From Dama dama (Eukaryota; Chordata; Mammalia; Artiodactyla; Cervidae), in contig NC_083688.1 of assembly GCF_033118175.1 (NCBI RefSeq), positions 7,213,001 through 7,277,000 on the forward strand: a stretch of 64,000 nucleotides of DNA, written 5' to 3'. The position numbers and the translations under genes are program-made. The notes under the pieces are model-generated. The model worked only from the letters and a program-made list of their open reading frames with translations. It was not told the origin of the DNA and searched no databases. How positions within the stretch are numbered: the stretch's first letter is position 1; the number at the start of each line of letters is the position of its first letter. Below are positions 1 to 10,660 of the stretch, piece after piece.

Positions 1-1090
1 TCAGGTTCCCACACGTGAGGGACTGAGCGCTGTGACGTCCAGGGCAAGAAGTGGGCAGGAGAGTGGCGGCCCCAAGCTAGCTGGCTCTGAGTTCTTGCAG
101 TACATTCTTTCCTGGATCTGGGGTGCAATGTTACCCCCAGGCCTCTGAGGGCCCTCTGATGCTGAAGCCCTAGGGTGCGTCTCGGTGGAACCCCTGGAAT
201 TGGCGTCCACGCTCCTCCAGGTGGGAATTTGGGACAGGCCTCTTACCTGGAAAGGTCCTCTCCAGGTTTGGCCCTGATGTAGACCCTGGGCACGAAGGAG
301 GAGACAGAAGAGCAGACCCGTGCTTAGCCTTCTCCTGTCTGCTTCTATGAGGGCAGGCTCTGTCCTGTCCCCGCCTCTCCTTCGGGGCCTGCTGGCCAAG
401 CTAGAGTGAGTGAGTGTGTGTGTGTGTGTGTGTTCAGAACACACCTGTGGGGGGCCATGTCCCTAAGTTCATGATGGGGGAGGTGGGCGCACTGGCCCCA
501 TCAGAGATCCTTGACCCGGAAAGGCCTATTCTGGGGTGTCAGAGGGCTCAGGCTGCTAAGGGTCTGTCTTAGTGGAAGTTTATTTCTCCTGGTTCCTTAA
601 AGTTTGCTCCCTTTGGGCATCCAGAAAAGAACCCCCAGGAGAGCCTGGGTCACTGCAGAGTGTTAGCTGGGACCAAGGATTGTCTGTGAAGCTTCCTGCA
701 ATGACCTCGCTGAACTCAATGGGACGTCATCCTTTGGGCTTCCTATCCAGCACCCCCGCACCCCCAAGGAAGAGGCTGCCTGCACCCAGACAATGACTGG
801 CCTGCTCTTTCTGCTCCTTCCTCCTCTCGGCCCAGAAGAGAGCTGCTGGGTACCAGCGAGGGAGGCCCTGGCTCGCCTGGGACGCGGCCCCAGCCCCAGC
901 AGCGGAGGGTTAACGTTCCCTGGCCTCAGCTGCTGGCTGCTTTCCCCGGATGCTCTGTTCCTGACGAGCGCAGCGGGGCGGGCCTGGCGCTCATCCTGGA
1001 CCTCCTGGGCCGCCCGCAACCAGACCCCTGGCTTTAGGGATGAGCCATCGGTTCTTTTTAAAGCGCTGACTGAGGCTTGGGATTAGGTCG
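1..1090 (-). promoter_or_regulatory. Candidate 5' region of a leftward minus-strand gene (MYOM3 by synteny)
   Basis: This stretch is free of recognisable interspersed repeats and is GC-rich between about 780 and 1030. On the minus strand a strong splice-donor-like CAG|GTAAGA lies with its exon side ending at 247, a TTTAAAAA TATA-like string lies near 1060, and a CAGCTG E-box near 926. In human the next gene downstream of IL22RA1 is the minus-strand muscle gene MYOM3, whose 5' end falls several kb away, so a first noncoding exon or promoter is possible here. No MYOM3 protein sequence is recognisable. The gene assignment is inference from synteny only. Confidence 0.2.
414..433. repeat. Short (TG)n microsatellite
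   Basis: About ten uninterrupted TG dinucleotides, preceded by TGAG variants. Confidence 0.85.
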
Positions 1091-1939
1091 TGAGCAGATT
1101 GCAGCTTTCCAATGCTCTCTCTCCAGAAGGCGGTGTGTGCCTGCTGGAGAGGGGTCAGCGATGCGTGGCAGGTCAGGAGGGGACCTCGGCCCCCACTGCC
1201 CTCCTCTGAGGGTGCAAAGCCTCCTGGGGTCCTGCTTTGTGGCCTTCCCCACCCACTCCATTTCCTCCACCTTCCTCCCAAGCCTTAGTCTGGCCACTGC
1301 CCTGTCTGTAACGCCCCCACCCCCCGGTCATCCCCCCAGCTCTCTGACAGCATCTCCCAGTGAGAAGGGTCAAGGAGGTCTCTCCATTTCCTCAGGACGG
1401 GAAGAGAAGCATATGAGCCAGAGAGACTCTGAGTCCTGACGGCAGAAAGCTGGGTCCTGCGGGCGGGAGTGGAGACACAGCCTACCCAGGGGGTCTGGGC
1501 AAGCGGGGACATGCTCTTAATGTTCCCCACCAGTTTCTGAGGCAGGAGTGCTGGCCCGGGTTTTGTGCCAGTGAGTCCAGGCTGGATGAGCGCCCTCCCA
1601 GCCCTGCGATGTAGGCCCCGCGGCCTCGCTCTCATCCCCTGCCCGCTGGGCGGGCCAAGCAGGGCTCCGCCAGGACAGCTCTAGGTTGGCCGGACCTGCC
1701 AGCCCACCCGGGTCCCTGCTGATCCCTGATGCCTGCAGGAAAGCCTCCACTTCCCAGGGCATCCCCAAGGGATCTGGGAGGGTTGTACTGTAGCTTTCAT
1801 ATCACAGAAGGCTCAGCTCGGAAGACCCAGGGCCACACAAAACAGTGAGGCAGGGCAGGGATTTCTTTTTCTAGAATCCCCTCTCATGTCCATGGCTGAG
1901 CACAAGTCTGCTTCTTCCTTCCCGATCTCACAGGATCCT

Positions 1940-1942
<3 letters not shown>

Positions 1943-1976
<34 letters not shown>
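1943..1976. repeat. (CA)n microsatellite
   Basis: Seventeen uninterrupted CA dinucleotides followed by a C-rich run. Confidence 0.95.
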
Positions 1977-1979
<3 letters not shown>

Positions 1980-2017
1980 CTACCCCACTTCCGAATAGAA
2001 AGCTGAGGGTCTCACTA

Positions 2018-2084
2018 TCTGGAGGTCTCTCTCCGCTCCCCTGATCTCTGGAGGTCTCTCTCCGCTCCCCTGATCTCTGGAGGT
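2018..2084. repeat. 29-bp tandem duplication
   Basis: A 29-bp unit beginning TCTGGAGGTCTCTC occurs twice in perfect register (2018-2046 and 2047-2075), followed by a partial third copy. It looks like a recent local slippage duplication. Confidence 0.9.
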
Positions 2085-2741
2085 GACTCACAGAAGCAGC
2101 TGTGCCCACTCAGGAGGCTCTGGGGAGACGATTCCAGAGGATGAGAGGGTCCTTGGTTTCTTCTTGCCCCGGACTCAGCGGGGACTGGGAGAAGAATGTG
2201 ATCCTGGAGCTTGCACGGGCCTTAAATATAGCAGTGTGATGACAATGGATGAGAACCATGGGGGGGGAGGTGAGGGGGAGGGGCCGTTCCCTGGGTCCAG
2301 CATTGCCGGGCAGCGACAGGTGGAGCTGTCCCCACACCCCCCCACCCACCTCCCACAGACAGATCCTCCCCTGGGTGCCATCCCTTCCCCAACCCTCGCC
2401 CCCTGCTGCAGTGGAAAGAAGCTCATAGCTCAGGCCTGGGTATATGGAAAATGGATCAGGGACAGCTTTCTCAGCTGCTGAGAGTTCTGCTCTGAATTCC
2501 TCCCCCAGCTGACCCCGGTGACAGGTGCTTCGGGGAAGACACGCAGCTTCTCAGATCTGATTCCCCTTCTGAAAGTGGAGACAGCGAGGCTGGGCCCCCA
2601 GTCATCAGGAAGACATGATGTGTGACTGGAAAAATGAGTCTTTAGTGCTCATAGGTTATCACTGCTAAAATAGAAGTGGGTTTCTTTTCATCTATACCCC
2701 TGCTCCCCACGCAGCAGCTACTGACGGGCCCTGCTCGCCTA

Positions 2742-5207
2742 TGGTGAGGTGTGTGTGAGGGTATGTGTGTATGTATGTGAGGGTGTGCAGGTGTGTGTGA
2801 GAGTGCATGTGAGGGTGTGTGTGTGATGGTGTGTGGGGGGTTTGGGATGTGTGTGAGGGTATGAGTTATGTGTGGGTGTGCATAAGGGTGTGCAGTTGTG
2901 TGTAAGGGTGTGTCTGTGTGTGGGGTGTGTGTGTGAGGGTATGAGGTATGTGTGGGGATGTGTGTGAGATTGTGTGGGGGCTGTGTGTGCGGGTATGAGT
3001 GTGTGTATGTGTGTGAGGGTGTGTGGGTGGGTGTGTGGGCTGTGTGTGAGGGTATGAGGTATGTGTGGAATGTGCGTGAGAGTGTGTGTGGGGTGTTGAG
3101 GGTATGAGGTGTGTGCGGGGATGTGTGTGAGAGTATGTGGGCTGTGAGTGAGGGTATGAGGGTGTGTGTGTGAGAGTGTGTAGGCTGTGTGTGAGGGCAT
3201 GAGGTGTGTGTGGAATGTGTGTATGTGGGCTGTGTGTGAGGGCATGAGGTGTGTGTGGAATGTGTGTGAGTGTATGGGATGTGTGTGAGGGTATGAGGTG
3301 TGTGTGGAATGTGTGTGAGTGTATGGGATGTGTGTGAGGGTATGAGGTGTGTGTGGAATGTGTGTGAGTGTATGGGATGTGTGTGAGGGTATGAAGTATG
3401 TGTGGAATGTGTGTGAGTGTATGGGATGTGTGTGAGGGTGTGAGGTGTGTGTGGAATGTGTGTGAGTGTATGGGCTGTGTGTGAGGGCATGAGGTGTGTG
3501 TGGAATGTGTGTGAGTGTATGGGATGTGTGTGAGGGTATGAAGTATGTGTGGAATGTGTGTGAATGTGTGGGCTGTGTGTGAGGGTGTGAGGTGTGTAGA
3601 ATGTGTGTGAATGTGTGGGCTGTGTGTGAGGGGATGAGGTGTGTGGAATGTGTGTGAATGTGTGGGCTGTGTGTGAGGGGATGAGGTGTGTGTGGAATGT
3701 GTGTATGATTGTGTATGGGCTGTGTGTGAGGGTATGAGGTGTGTGTGGGGATGTGTGTGAGAGTGTGGGCTGTGTGTGAGGGCATGAGGTGTGTGTGGAA
3801 TGTGTGTGAGTGTATGGGATGTGTGTGAGGGTATGAAGTATGTGTGGAATGTGTGTGAATGTGTGGGCTGTGTGTGAGGGTGTGAGGTGTATAGAATGTG
3901 TGTGAACGTGTGGGCTGTGTGTGAGGCGATGAGGTGTGTGGAATGTGTGTGAATGTGTGGGCTGTGTGTGAGGGGATGAGGTGTGTGTGGAATGTGTGTA
4001 CGATTGTGTATGGGCTGTGTGTGAGGGTATGAGGTGTGTGTGGGGATGTGTGTGAGAGTGTGGGCTGTGTGTGAGGGGATGAGGTGTATGTGGAATGTGT
4101 GTGAGAGTGTGTGGTGTGTGTGTGAGGGCATGAAGTGTGTGTGGAATGTGTGTGAGTGTGTGGGCTGAATGTGAGGGTATGAGATGTGTGTGGAATGTGT
4201 GTGTGTGTGGGCTGAATGTGAGGGTGTGAGATGTGTGTGGAATGTGTGTGAGTGTGTGGGCTGAATGTGAGGGCATGAGGTGTGTGTGGAATGTGTGAGT
4301 GTGTGGGCTGAATGTGAGGGTATGAGATGTGTGTGGAATGTGTGTGAGTGTGTGGGCTGAATGTGAGGGTATGAGATGTGTGTGGAATGTGTGTGAGTGT
4401 GTGGGGTGTGTGTGAGGGTATGAGGTGTGTGTGGAATGTGTGAGAGTGTGTGGGCTGAATGTGAGGGTATGAGATGTGTGTGGAATGTGTGTGAGTGTGT
4501 GGGCTGAATATGAGGGTATGAGATGTGTGTGGAATGTGTATGAGTGTGTCGGGTGTGTGTGAGGGTATGAGGTGTGTCTGGAATGTGTGTAAGAGTGTGT
4601 GGGCTGTGTGTGAGGGTATGAGATGTGTGTGGAATGTGTGAGAGTGTGGGCTGAGTGTGAGGGTGTGAGGGTGTGCGATGGTGTGTGTGGGGTGGGGTGT
4701 GGGTGTGCGGGCTGAGTGTGAGGGTGTGAGGGTGTGCGATGGTGTGTGGGTGTGGTGGGGTGAGGGTGTGCGGGCTGAGTGTGAGGGTGTGAGGGTGTGC
4801 GATGGGGTGTGTGGGGTGGGGTGAGGGTGTGCGGGCTGAGTGTGAGGGTGTGAGGGTGTGCGATGGGGTGTGTGGGGTGGGGTGAGGGTGTGCGGGCTGA
4901 GTGTGAGGGTGTGAGGGTGTGCGATGGTGTGTGTGGGGTGGGGTGAGGGTGTGTGGGCTGAGTGTGAGGGTGTGAGGGTGTGCGATGGGGTGTATGGGGT
5001 GGGGTGAGGGTGTGCGGGCTGAGTGTGAGGGTGTGAGGGTGTGCGATGGTGTGTGTGGGGTGGGGTGAAGGTGTGCAGGCAGTGTGGGTGTGTGAGGGTG
5101 TGCGATGGTGTGTGTGGGGTGGGGTGAGGGTGTGCGGGCTGAGTGTGAGGTGTGAGGGTGTGCGATGGTGTGTGTGGGGTGGGGTGAGGGTGTGCGGGCA
5201 GTGTGGG
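2742..5207. repeat. Large TG-rich minisatellite (about 2.5 kb)
   Basis: The plus strand is almost entirely G, T and a few A, built from TGTGTGTGAGGG, TATGAGG and TGTGTGGAATG blocks. Between about 3190 and 4640 these blocks form higher-order units of roughly 35-50 bp; after 4640 a distinct 61-bp unit takes over. Stop codons are rare, so three overlapping minus-strand frames of about 780-880 codons stay open. They encode only His-Thr-Pro-Ser repeats and are not credible proteins. Confidence 0.97.
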
Positions 5208-5210
5208 GCA
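4640..5210 (+). repeat. 61-bp tandem array with G-quadruplex motifs
   Basis: The anchor GCGATG recurs at 4675, 4736, 4799, 4860, 4921, 4982, 5043, 5102 and 5162, giving spacings of 59-63 bp and mostly exactly 61. Most units contain GGGGTGGGGTGAGGG followed within 5 bases by another GGG, which fits the G3+N1-7 quadruplex pattern on the plus strand. Confidence 0.92.
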
Positions 5211-5630
5211 CATGGTACAAGCAGCAGAGGAGGGCAAGTCATTTTCTCCTTCACCATCCAAAGTTCCCAGGCTTCCGGAGAGGCCACAGGGGAGGTTTCT
5301 TCTGGACCTTTGCTCCTCCTCCCCGTCTCAATCCTCTCCCCTCACGGACATTCATACCTAGGCCTGCAGGGCACTGGGGATGTAGAGGGGAGAGATAAGA
5401 TGCTGGTCTTTAGGATATGTCTCATCTAGATGGGGACACAGGCAATTACGATAGGGGGTGATCAGGAGGGGGCTCCTGAGCCAGTCTCAGGGGATGAGCA
5501 GGTTTGTGGAAGGCGGTGCTGGCTCCACTCCAGAGACACAGCTCCCCTCCTGGCCTCTTCCTGGGGCCTCAGGGGCCCAGCAATATTGAGTCTGTCTTTC
5601 TTCCTAGGCCCTAGGGACTCCTCAGGGGGG

Positions 5631-5664
<34 letters not shown>
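5631..5664. repeat. (ACAG)n microsatellite
   Basis: About eight AGAC/ACAG tetranucleotides in a row. Confidence 0.95.
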
Positions 5665-5665
<1 letters not shown>

Positions 5666-5699
5666 ATCTACAAGCGAGAGCTTCAGCCAAAATCTCAGT

Positions 5700-6091
5700 C
5701 TCCTAAAAGGGAACTCTCATATATTTCTCACAGGAATGTAAATTGGTGCAGCCCCTATGGTAAACAGTATGAAAGTTTCTCAAAAAAATTAAATAGAACT
5801 ACTATATGATCCAGCTATTCCACTCCTGGCTACATATTTTAAAAATGAAAAGATTAATTAAAAATATGCATGCACTTCAATGTTCATAGCAGCATTATTT
5901 ACAGTTGCCAAGATATGGGAGCAACCTAAGTGTCCAATGAAAGATGAATGGATAAAGAATATGTGGTAAGTATAAACAATGGAATAACAAAGAATGACGT
6001 TTTTCCATATGCAGCAACATGGATGGACTTGGAGGATGTTATGCTAAGTGGAATAAGTCAGAAAGAGACAGACAAATACTGTATGATCAGT
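5700..6091 (+). mobile_element. LINE-1 3'-end fragment
   Basis: The sequence matches the familiar L1 ORF2 end and 3' region in sense orientation: a GGAATGTAAATTGGTGCAGCC block, a 'tgttcatagcagcattattt' block, and a GGATGGACTTGGAGG-type block near 6020. It is a degenerate, 5'-truncated fragment whose tail is abutted by the BovB fragment on its right. Confidence 0.8.
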
Positions 6092-6093
6092 TT

Positions 6094-6365
6094 TAGTTCA
6101 GTTCAGTCATGCAGTTGTGTCCGACTCATTGCGACCCCATGGACTGCAGCATGCCCAGGCTTCCCAGTCCATCACCAGCTCCTGAAGTTTGCTCAAATTC
6201 ATGTCTATCGAGTCGGTGATGCCATCCAACCACCTCATCCTCTGTTGTCCCCTTCTCCTCCCGCCTTCAACCTTTCCCAGCATCAGGGTCTTTTCTAATG
6301 AGTCAGTTCTTGGCATCAGGTGGCCAAAGTTTTGGAGCTTCAGCGTCAGCATCAGTCCTTCCAAT
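6094..6365 (-). mobile_element. BovB LINE 3'-end fragment
   Basis: Reverse-oriented BovB terminal segment. It starts with the GTTCAGTTCAGTC tail, continues through the CCATCCAACCACCTCATCC block, and ends at 'cagtccttccaa'. It carries no functional reverse-transcriptase sequence. Confidence 0.9.
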
Positions 6366-6404
6366 CATCCTTTCTGGGCTGCTTCTTTATGTGCAAATTG
6401 TATG

Positions 6405-6525
6405 CAAGCTCTGAGACAACAGGGAATTACCTGCCTGTCGTGTTCACTGTATCCCCAGCCCCAAGAACAGTGCTGGCATACAACTGGGTCTTTGATACAC
6501 GCTTGTTAAAAATGAATGAATGAGT
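6405..6525 (+). mobile_element. L2 LINE 3'-end fragment
   Basis: Ancient L2-like tail: 'ttcactgtatccccag', 'aacagtgctggcata', ending in a (GAAT)n-like 'aatgaatgaatga'. Old and degenerate. Confidence 0.6.
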
Positions 6526-6578
6526 ACCTGTCTTGAAGAATGTTTACGAGATTCAAATCAGGTTAAAATGCAAGAAAT

Positions 6579-6783
6579 TGTTGTTGTCTAATAGCTAAGT
6601 TGTGTCTGATTCTTTGTGGCCCCATGGATTGTAGCCTGCCAGGCTCCTCTGTCCACGGGATTTCCCAGGCAATAATACTGGAGTGGATTTCCTTCTCCAG
6701 AGGGTCTTCCAGACCCAGGGATTGAACTTGTATCTCTTGCTCTGCAAGCGGATTCTTTACCTCTGAAGCACTGGGGAAACCCT
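6579..6783 (-). mobile_element. Bov-tA SINE
   Basis: Reverse-oriented tRNA-derived bovine SINE. It has the GTGTCTGATTCTTTGTGGCC BovA part and the tRNA-like 'acccagggattgaac' part ending near 'ggattctttacc'. Confidence 0.88.
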
Positions 6784-6908
6784 TGCCCTCTGGGAAGTTC
6801 TAACCCATGAAGTAGTACTCCTTAAATATTTCATTCTTTCTCCCCTTCCTTTTCCTTTTCATTGCCTTCTTTGGATTTATGAATACTAAGGATTCTCACC
6901 TGAACCCT

Positions 6909-7075
6909 ATTTTTTTTGGTAAATTAATTTATTCATTTTAATTGGAGGCTCATTACTTTACAATATTGTGGTGGTTTTGGCCATACATTCACATGAATCA
7001 GCCACGGGTGGACCTGTGTCCCCATCCTGAACCCTCTCCCACCTCCTATTTTACCCACCGACCACCCTGAACTGC
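6909..7075 (-). mobile_element. LINE-1 3'-UTR fragment
   Basis: Reverse-oriented ruminant L1 3'-UTR. It has 'aattggaggctcattac', 'tttacaatattgtggtgg' and 'catgaatcagccac' blocks. Confidence 0.75.
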
Positions 7076-7711
7076 CCCGAGGGTTTCTAAGACAGCAACC
7101 GGACTGTCTTCGGCTGATGGTTCCCCCTGGTGGCCAAGGGGAGAACTGTCTGGTCCAGAGCCTTTTCCCGGCGCCTCCTTTCTCCTGCGTCCGTCTCCCT
7201 TCCCTGCTCTGTTGCTCTCACACTTAAGTTACTTCCGGTTACAGTTCGTCTCTCACTAACAGGTCAAAACGCGTCTTCCTCATGCCCCTTCCTCATTAGA
7301 GTGGGAAGGGAAAACTGGCTCAAGCAACTGAAGGGCCGCGTGGGGTGCGGGTGGGAGGGGAGGGGACGGGGCTGGGGTCTCAGAGCTGTGTCCCTCTGTC
7401 CAGCTGACACCAGACTGGGGAGGGGCACAGAGGGATCCAGCCTTGCCCTGTGGGACCCTGGAGGAGCCCTCATCCCCCACGGCCCTGTTCTCTCGGTGGA
7501 AACTCAGGCAAACCCCGCGCGTTCCTCGGCTGGGGGTTTGGGAGGCCGGGAGTCTTCAGATATCTCAGATTGAAATACCGCCCCCCCTACTTTCAGCTCC
7601 CCACCCCCATCCAGGGAGTTAGATGGGGGTGGCTCTAGGGGGATATTTGAGACCAATGAATAGGAAAACTATTGATATAATAGCATGGGTTCTTCCACTT
7701 GCCTAAGAGGA
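7076..7711. other. Intergenic, no gene recognised
   Basis: GC-rich unique sequence between L1 and MER5A fragments. The 147-codon open frame on the plus strand (7130-7573) has no recognisable domain and no splice or promoter context that would make it credible. Confidence 0.5.
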
Positions 7712-7850
7712 ATCACTAAAGGACTTTATTAAAAGCCTGATTCCCTAGGAGCTGTGGATCCAGCAGGTCTGGGCTGGGGCTGAGGAAGATGTATTTTTTG
7801 TAAGCTTCTCAAGGGCTTTTCATGGTGAGGCAAGTTTAGGAAACCTCACC
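7712..7850 (+). mobile_element. MER5A-like DNA transposon fragment
   Basis: Degenerate hAT-Charlie non-autonomous element, recognised by the order 'attaaaagcctgattcc', 'agcaggtctgggctgggg', 'aagcttctcaagggc'. Ends are not clear. Confidence 0.5.
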
Positions 7851-8973
7851 CAAACCCTCTGAGCCACATTTTCCTCCTTTGCAGAATATCAGCGATGCCG
7901 CCTATCACGGCAGGTTAATGGAAGAAGGAGCCATCAAGAGCAGGAACTTCCCAACAGCGAGGCTGAGTCCCGCCTCCTCTTACTACTCCTTGACCGGCTC
8001 TGCTGGACTCTTATTCATTTGCTCTTGGGCTGGGCTCTGCGTGACTTGGAGGCTGGTGACACCAGACTCACCTTTCTCTGGACTGGGTGGGGCCAGGCTG
8101 CAGTGTGGTCAAGGTCTAGGACACTCAGGAATGCCAACGCCCCAGCCGGGCTCCGGGGCCTCAGACGCTCTGCCCCCTAGCTAGTTCCAGCTGTTTCTGT
8201 AGCCTGAGTTTCCTGCCTGGCAGGCCGGAGACCTGAGAGGGGATGAAGCCTAGCAGACGCAGGGCCAGGATGAGGAGGATCACAGGACTCAGAGACTCAT
8301 GGACTGTAGGAACAACAGTTACCCCAGGGAGCTTAGAGAGCTTTGCGGCCTTGTGAATTGGAAGAGATGTTTACAGCTTTTAATTAAAAACTCTCTGACA
8401 CCCTGACCCACTCACCTGGTGAGAAGAGTCCAGCTGGTAAGTTGGTTTTCATGACTAAACCAGGTGAGACAGTCCACCTTTGGCCAAGTTCACCCCGAGT
8501 GACAGGAAGCAGGCTTGTTTGCAGTGTGGGGGCAGAGAGCAATCATCAGGGCCAATGTAGCAGCTGCCGGGAGGAGAATGGGCCAGCCCACCCTCCACCA
8601 GGGAGATACTGGGTCTAGACCAGTGACCCTGAAGAGATGTTAAATATTAATTACAGATAAGGACTGTGCTGCCTGGCGCTGTGTTGCAGGGAGGGGAGGG
8701 GTGAGGAATAGGAGGGGAGACGTGCTGGGTACAGTGAAGGGAGGGCATTGCCCACCCAGAAAGTGTCTCACCAGGGCAACTGCACTTTGACCCTGTTGCT
8801 CAGCTATTTTCAGACAGGGCTTTGGGATGTTCAGAGGGGGATGAGGCCTCTGGCCCCTCAGGGTCCCCATTGGGGCCCTCCCCTCCTTATGTCCCTGGAG
8901 TCTCATCCGGCACGAATCCAAACTGCTGTGGGAAGTTCCTTCTCTTGATGAAGACAAAACATACTAGAGTTGG
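7851..8973. other. Intergenic, nothing assigned
   Basis: Unique-looking sequence downstream of IL22RA1. No coding exon, RNA gene or clear repeat could be supported. Short open frames here lack homology that I recognise. Confidence 0.4.
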
Positions 8974-9165
8974 GGGACTTCCCTGGGGGTCCAGTGGTTA
9001 AGACTTCCCCGTTCAATGCAGGGGGTATGGGTTCAATCCCTGTCCAGGGAGCTCAGATCCCACATGCCTCGCTGCCAAAACACCAAAACATAAAACCAAA
9101 GCAATATTATAACAAATTCAATAAAGAATTTAAAATAATAGTCTGCATACAATTTTTTTTTTTTT
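8974..9165 (+). mobile_element. CHR-2 SINE
   Basis: Cetartiodactyl tRNA-Glu SINE: GGGACTTCCCTGGGGGTCCA head, tRNA-like 'gggttcaatccctg' box B, and the typical 3' extension with 'agcaatattataacaaatt' and 'caataaagaattt', ending in a T-rich run. Confidence 0.9.
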
Positions 9166-9654
9166 TAGAGAAAGCACTAATTTTAAACTCTAACTGTGTC
9201 GTGGCCTTAGCGGGGGCACAGTGGGGGAGCCCCCTTCTTCTCCTTGGGCCTCTGTTTCCTCATCACAAGGATCACAGGAGATGCAGTGACACAAAGGATG
9301 TGACTGCATGCTGGAAGCTCAGATGAGAACCTGCTTTTACGGAGGAGCAGAGGCAGGGGCAGAACTGTGGGGTGGCCCTGCCCTGCCTCTGGGGGTGGGG
9401 GCTGCTGGGGAGACAGGTCCTCTGAGCAGGCTGCTGCCACCCCCAAAATAGCTTCCACCTAAGAGCTCAAGGAGGAGGTTCCGTGTGTCTCTGGGACCCT
9501 GTTTCCTGCAGTCCCTTCCCTGAGCTCCTCCTAGGCAGTCCAGACCCTCTGGCTTGGCCTGGAACAATTCTGAGGAAATCAAGATAATCTGAGAAAATGC
9601 CTGATCCAAAATCAACCTGAATTGGGGGTAAAAAAAAAAAAATCACAATAGGAG

Positions 9655-9875
9655 ACAGCTAATAATTTATTGGACATGGCCCATGTGCCAGGCGCTGTGA
9701 AACACTTTACAGACATGATTTAATCTCAGCCTCACCACAATCCCATGCGGTAGGTGTGACTATCCGCATTATACAGATGAGGAAACTGAGATTTCAAACA
9801 GTGATTCATTTGCTTGTAGTCACATGGTTGGGAAGTATTAAGGCTGAAACTGGAACCCAGGTGGGCTGAACCCAA
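9655..9875 (+). mobile_element. MIR SINE
   Basis: Ancient mammalian MIR in sense: 'catgtgccaggcgctgtg', 'acactttacagacatgatt', and 'acagatgaggaaactgag' in canonical order. Its first part supplies the TTTATT that reads as AATAAA on the opposite strand. Confidence 0.88.
9666..9671 (-). promoter_or_regulatory. IL22RA1: Candidate IL22RA1 poly(A) signal AATAAA
   Basis: TTTATT on the plus strand gives a canonical AATAAA for the minus-strand gene. Its distance from the stop (about 1 kb) and the T-rich minus-strand run about 25-40 nt further on fit a genuine polyadenylation site. It lies inside the MIR. Confidence 0.55.
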
Positions 9876-10660
9876 GGCTGAGTTTCCAAAGTTGTGAAGT
9901 AAGTACAGTTTGTAGTTGTGTCTCCTTCAGGCACCCCGTGGCCCCATGTTCCTTTCAAACCCCGCTCCCAGGATAGGGTCTGAAACTCCTGCTGACAGAG
10001 AGGGTTTCTGTGTTCTCCCTCCCTGCAGGACCTGCCTTTCACTTGGGGTCCAGCCTCCAGTAGAGGATGGAAGTTGAAACAGTGCAGTTTCAGGCAGTAG
10101 CCCTGGTTGGGGCTGAGCCACACCCGGCCCTGGAGTCTTGCCATCTCACAGGTTGTTCTGGTTCTGCCCAGTCTGCTAGGAGGCGTCCCTTTTCAGGCTC
10201 CTTTTTTCCTTCTTTGGGGAATCATAAAGGAGGCAGAGACCTCAGTCTGCTGAACCAGATTATGAAACTGGCCAGGAAAGGAGTGAAGAGGGGTAGGCTC
10301 CAGGAGAACTCTGTATCCAGTGCGTTAGGAGCCGGGGCCCTGGATCTCTGGGCGGTCTCCTTGCATCGACCCCCTCTCTCTGACTGTGTCCTGCCCTGCC
10401 GAGCTCGGCGTGCTCAAGCTCGTTTGCACATGGTACGCCTCTGAAACTCTGGCTGGAGCTCTTCTCACGTCTATTTTGCTCCAAAGGGATCATAGCCGAG
10501 GCAAGGGTCCAGCCTCCTCCTCTGCGGGTTCCTCAAGGGCACCCACCCAGGGCTGGGCTGTAGAGTGCGCAGCGTCCCTGGGTGCGGGAGGGACGGCCAA
10601 GGATGTGAACTGGGGGCTGGTGGGGACAGGAGGAAGCCCCAGGCCTGCCCTGCTCTCCGC

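Larger units (their letters stand above)
9650..10660 (-). other. IL22RA1: IL22RA1 3' untranslated region (predicted)
   Basis: About 1 kb lies between the IL22RA1 stop codon and the first well-placed minus-strand AATAAA (9671-9666), comparable to the human 3'-UTR as I recall it. The distal end overlaps a plus-oriented MIR, and the minus strand becomes T-rich just beyond the signal (complement of the A run at 9632-9643), as expected downstream of a cleavage site. The exact cleavage position is inferred. Confidence 0.6.

Noticed and set aside
793..1086. Short GC-rich open frames near the left edge as candidate small proteins
   Set aside because: No homology, overlapping frames on both strands are equally open as expected at high GC, and there is no supporting signal.
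2742..5207. Regularly spaced repeats suggestive of a CRISPR array
   Set aside because: The repeats are contiguous low-complexity units with no unique spacers, in a mammalian genome.
2642..5287. Minus-strand open frame of 881 codons rich in His, Thr, Pro and Ser
   Set aside because: It is the complement of a TG-rich minisatellite. Two other frames over the same interval are equally open, and codon content follows the repeat; no domain or conserved start.
8974..9070. tRNA-like box A/box B sequences in this and many other SINE heads
   Set aside because: They belong to tRNA-derived CHR and Bov-tA SINEs and lack a complete cloverleaf with an anticodon arm; not functional tRNA genes.
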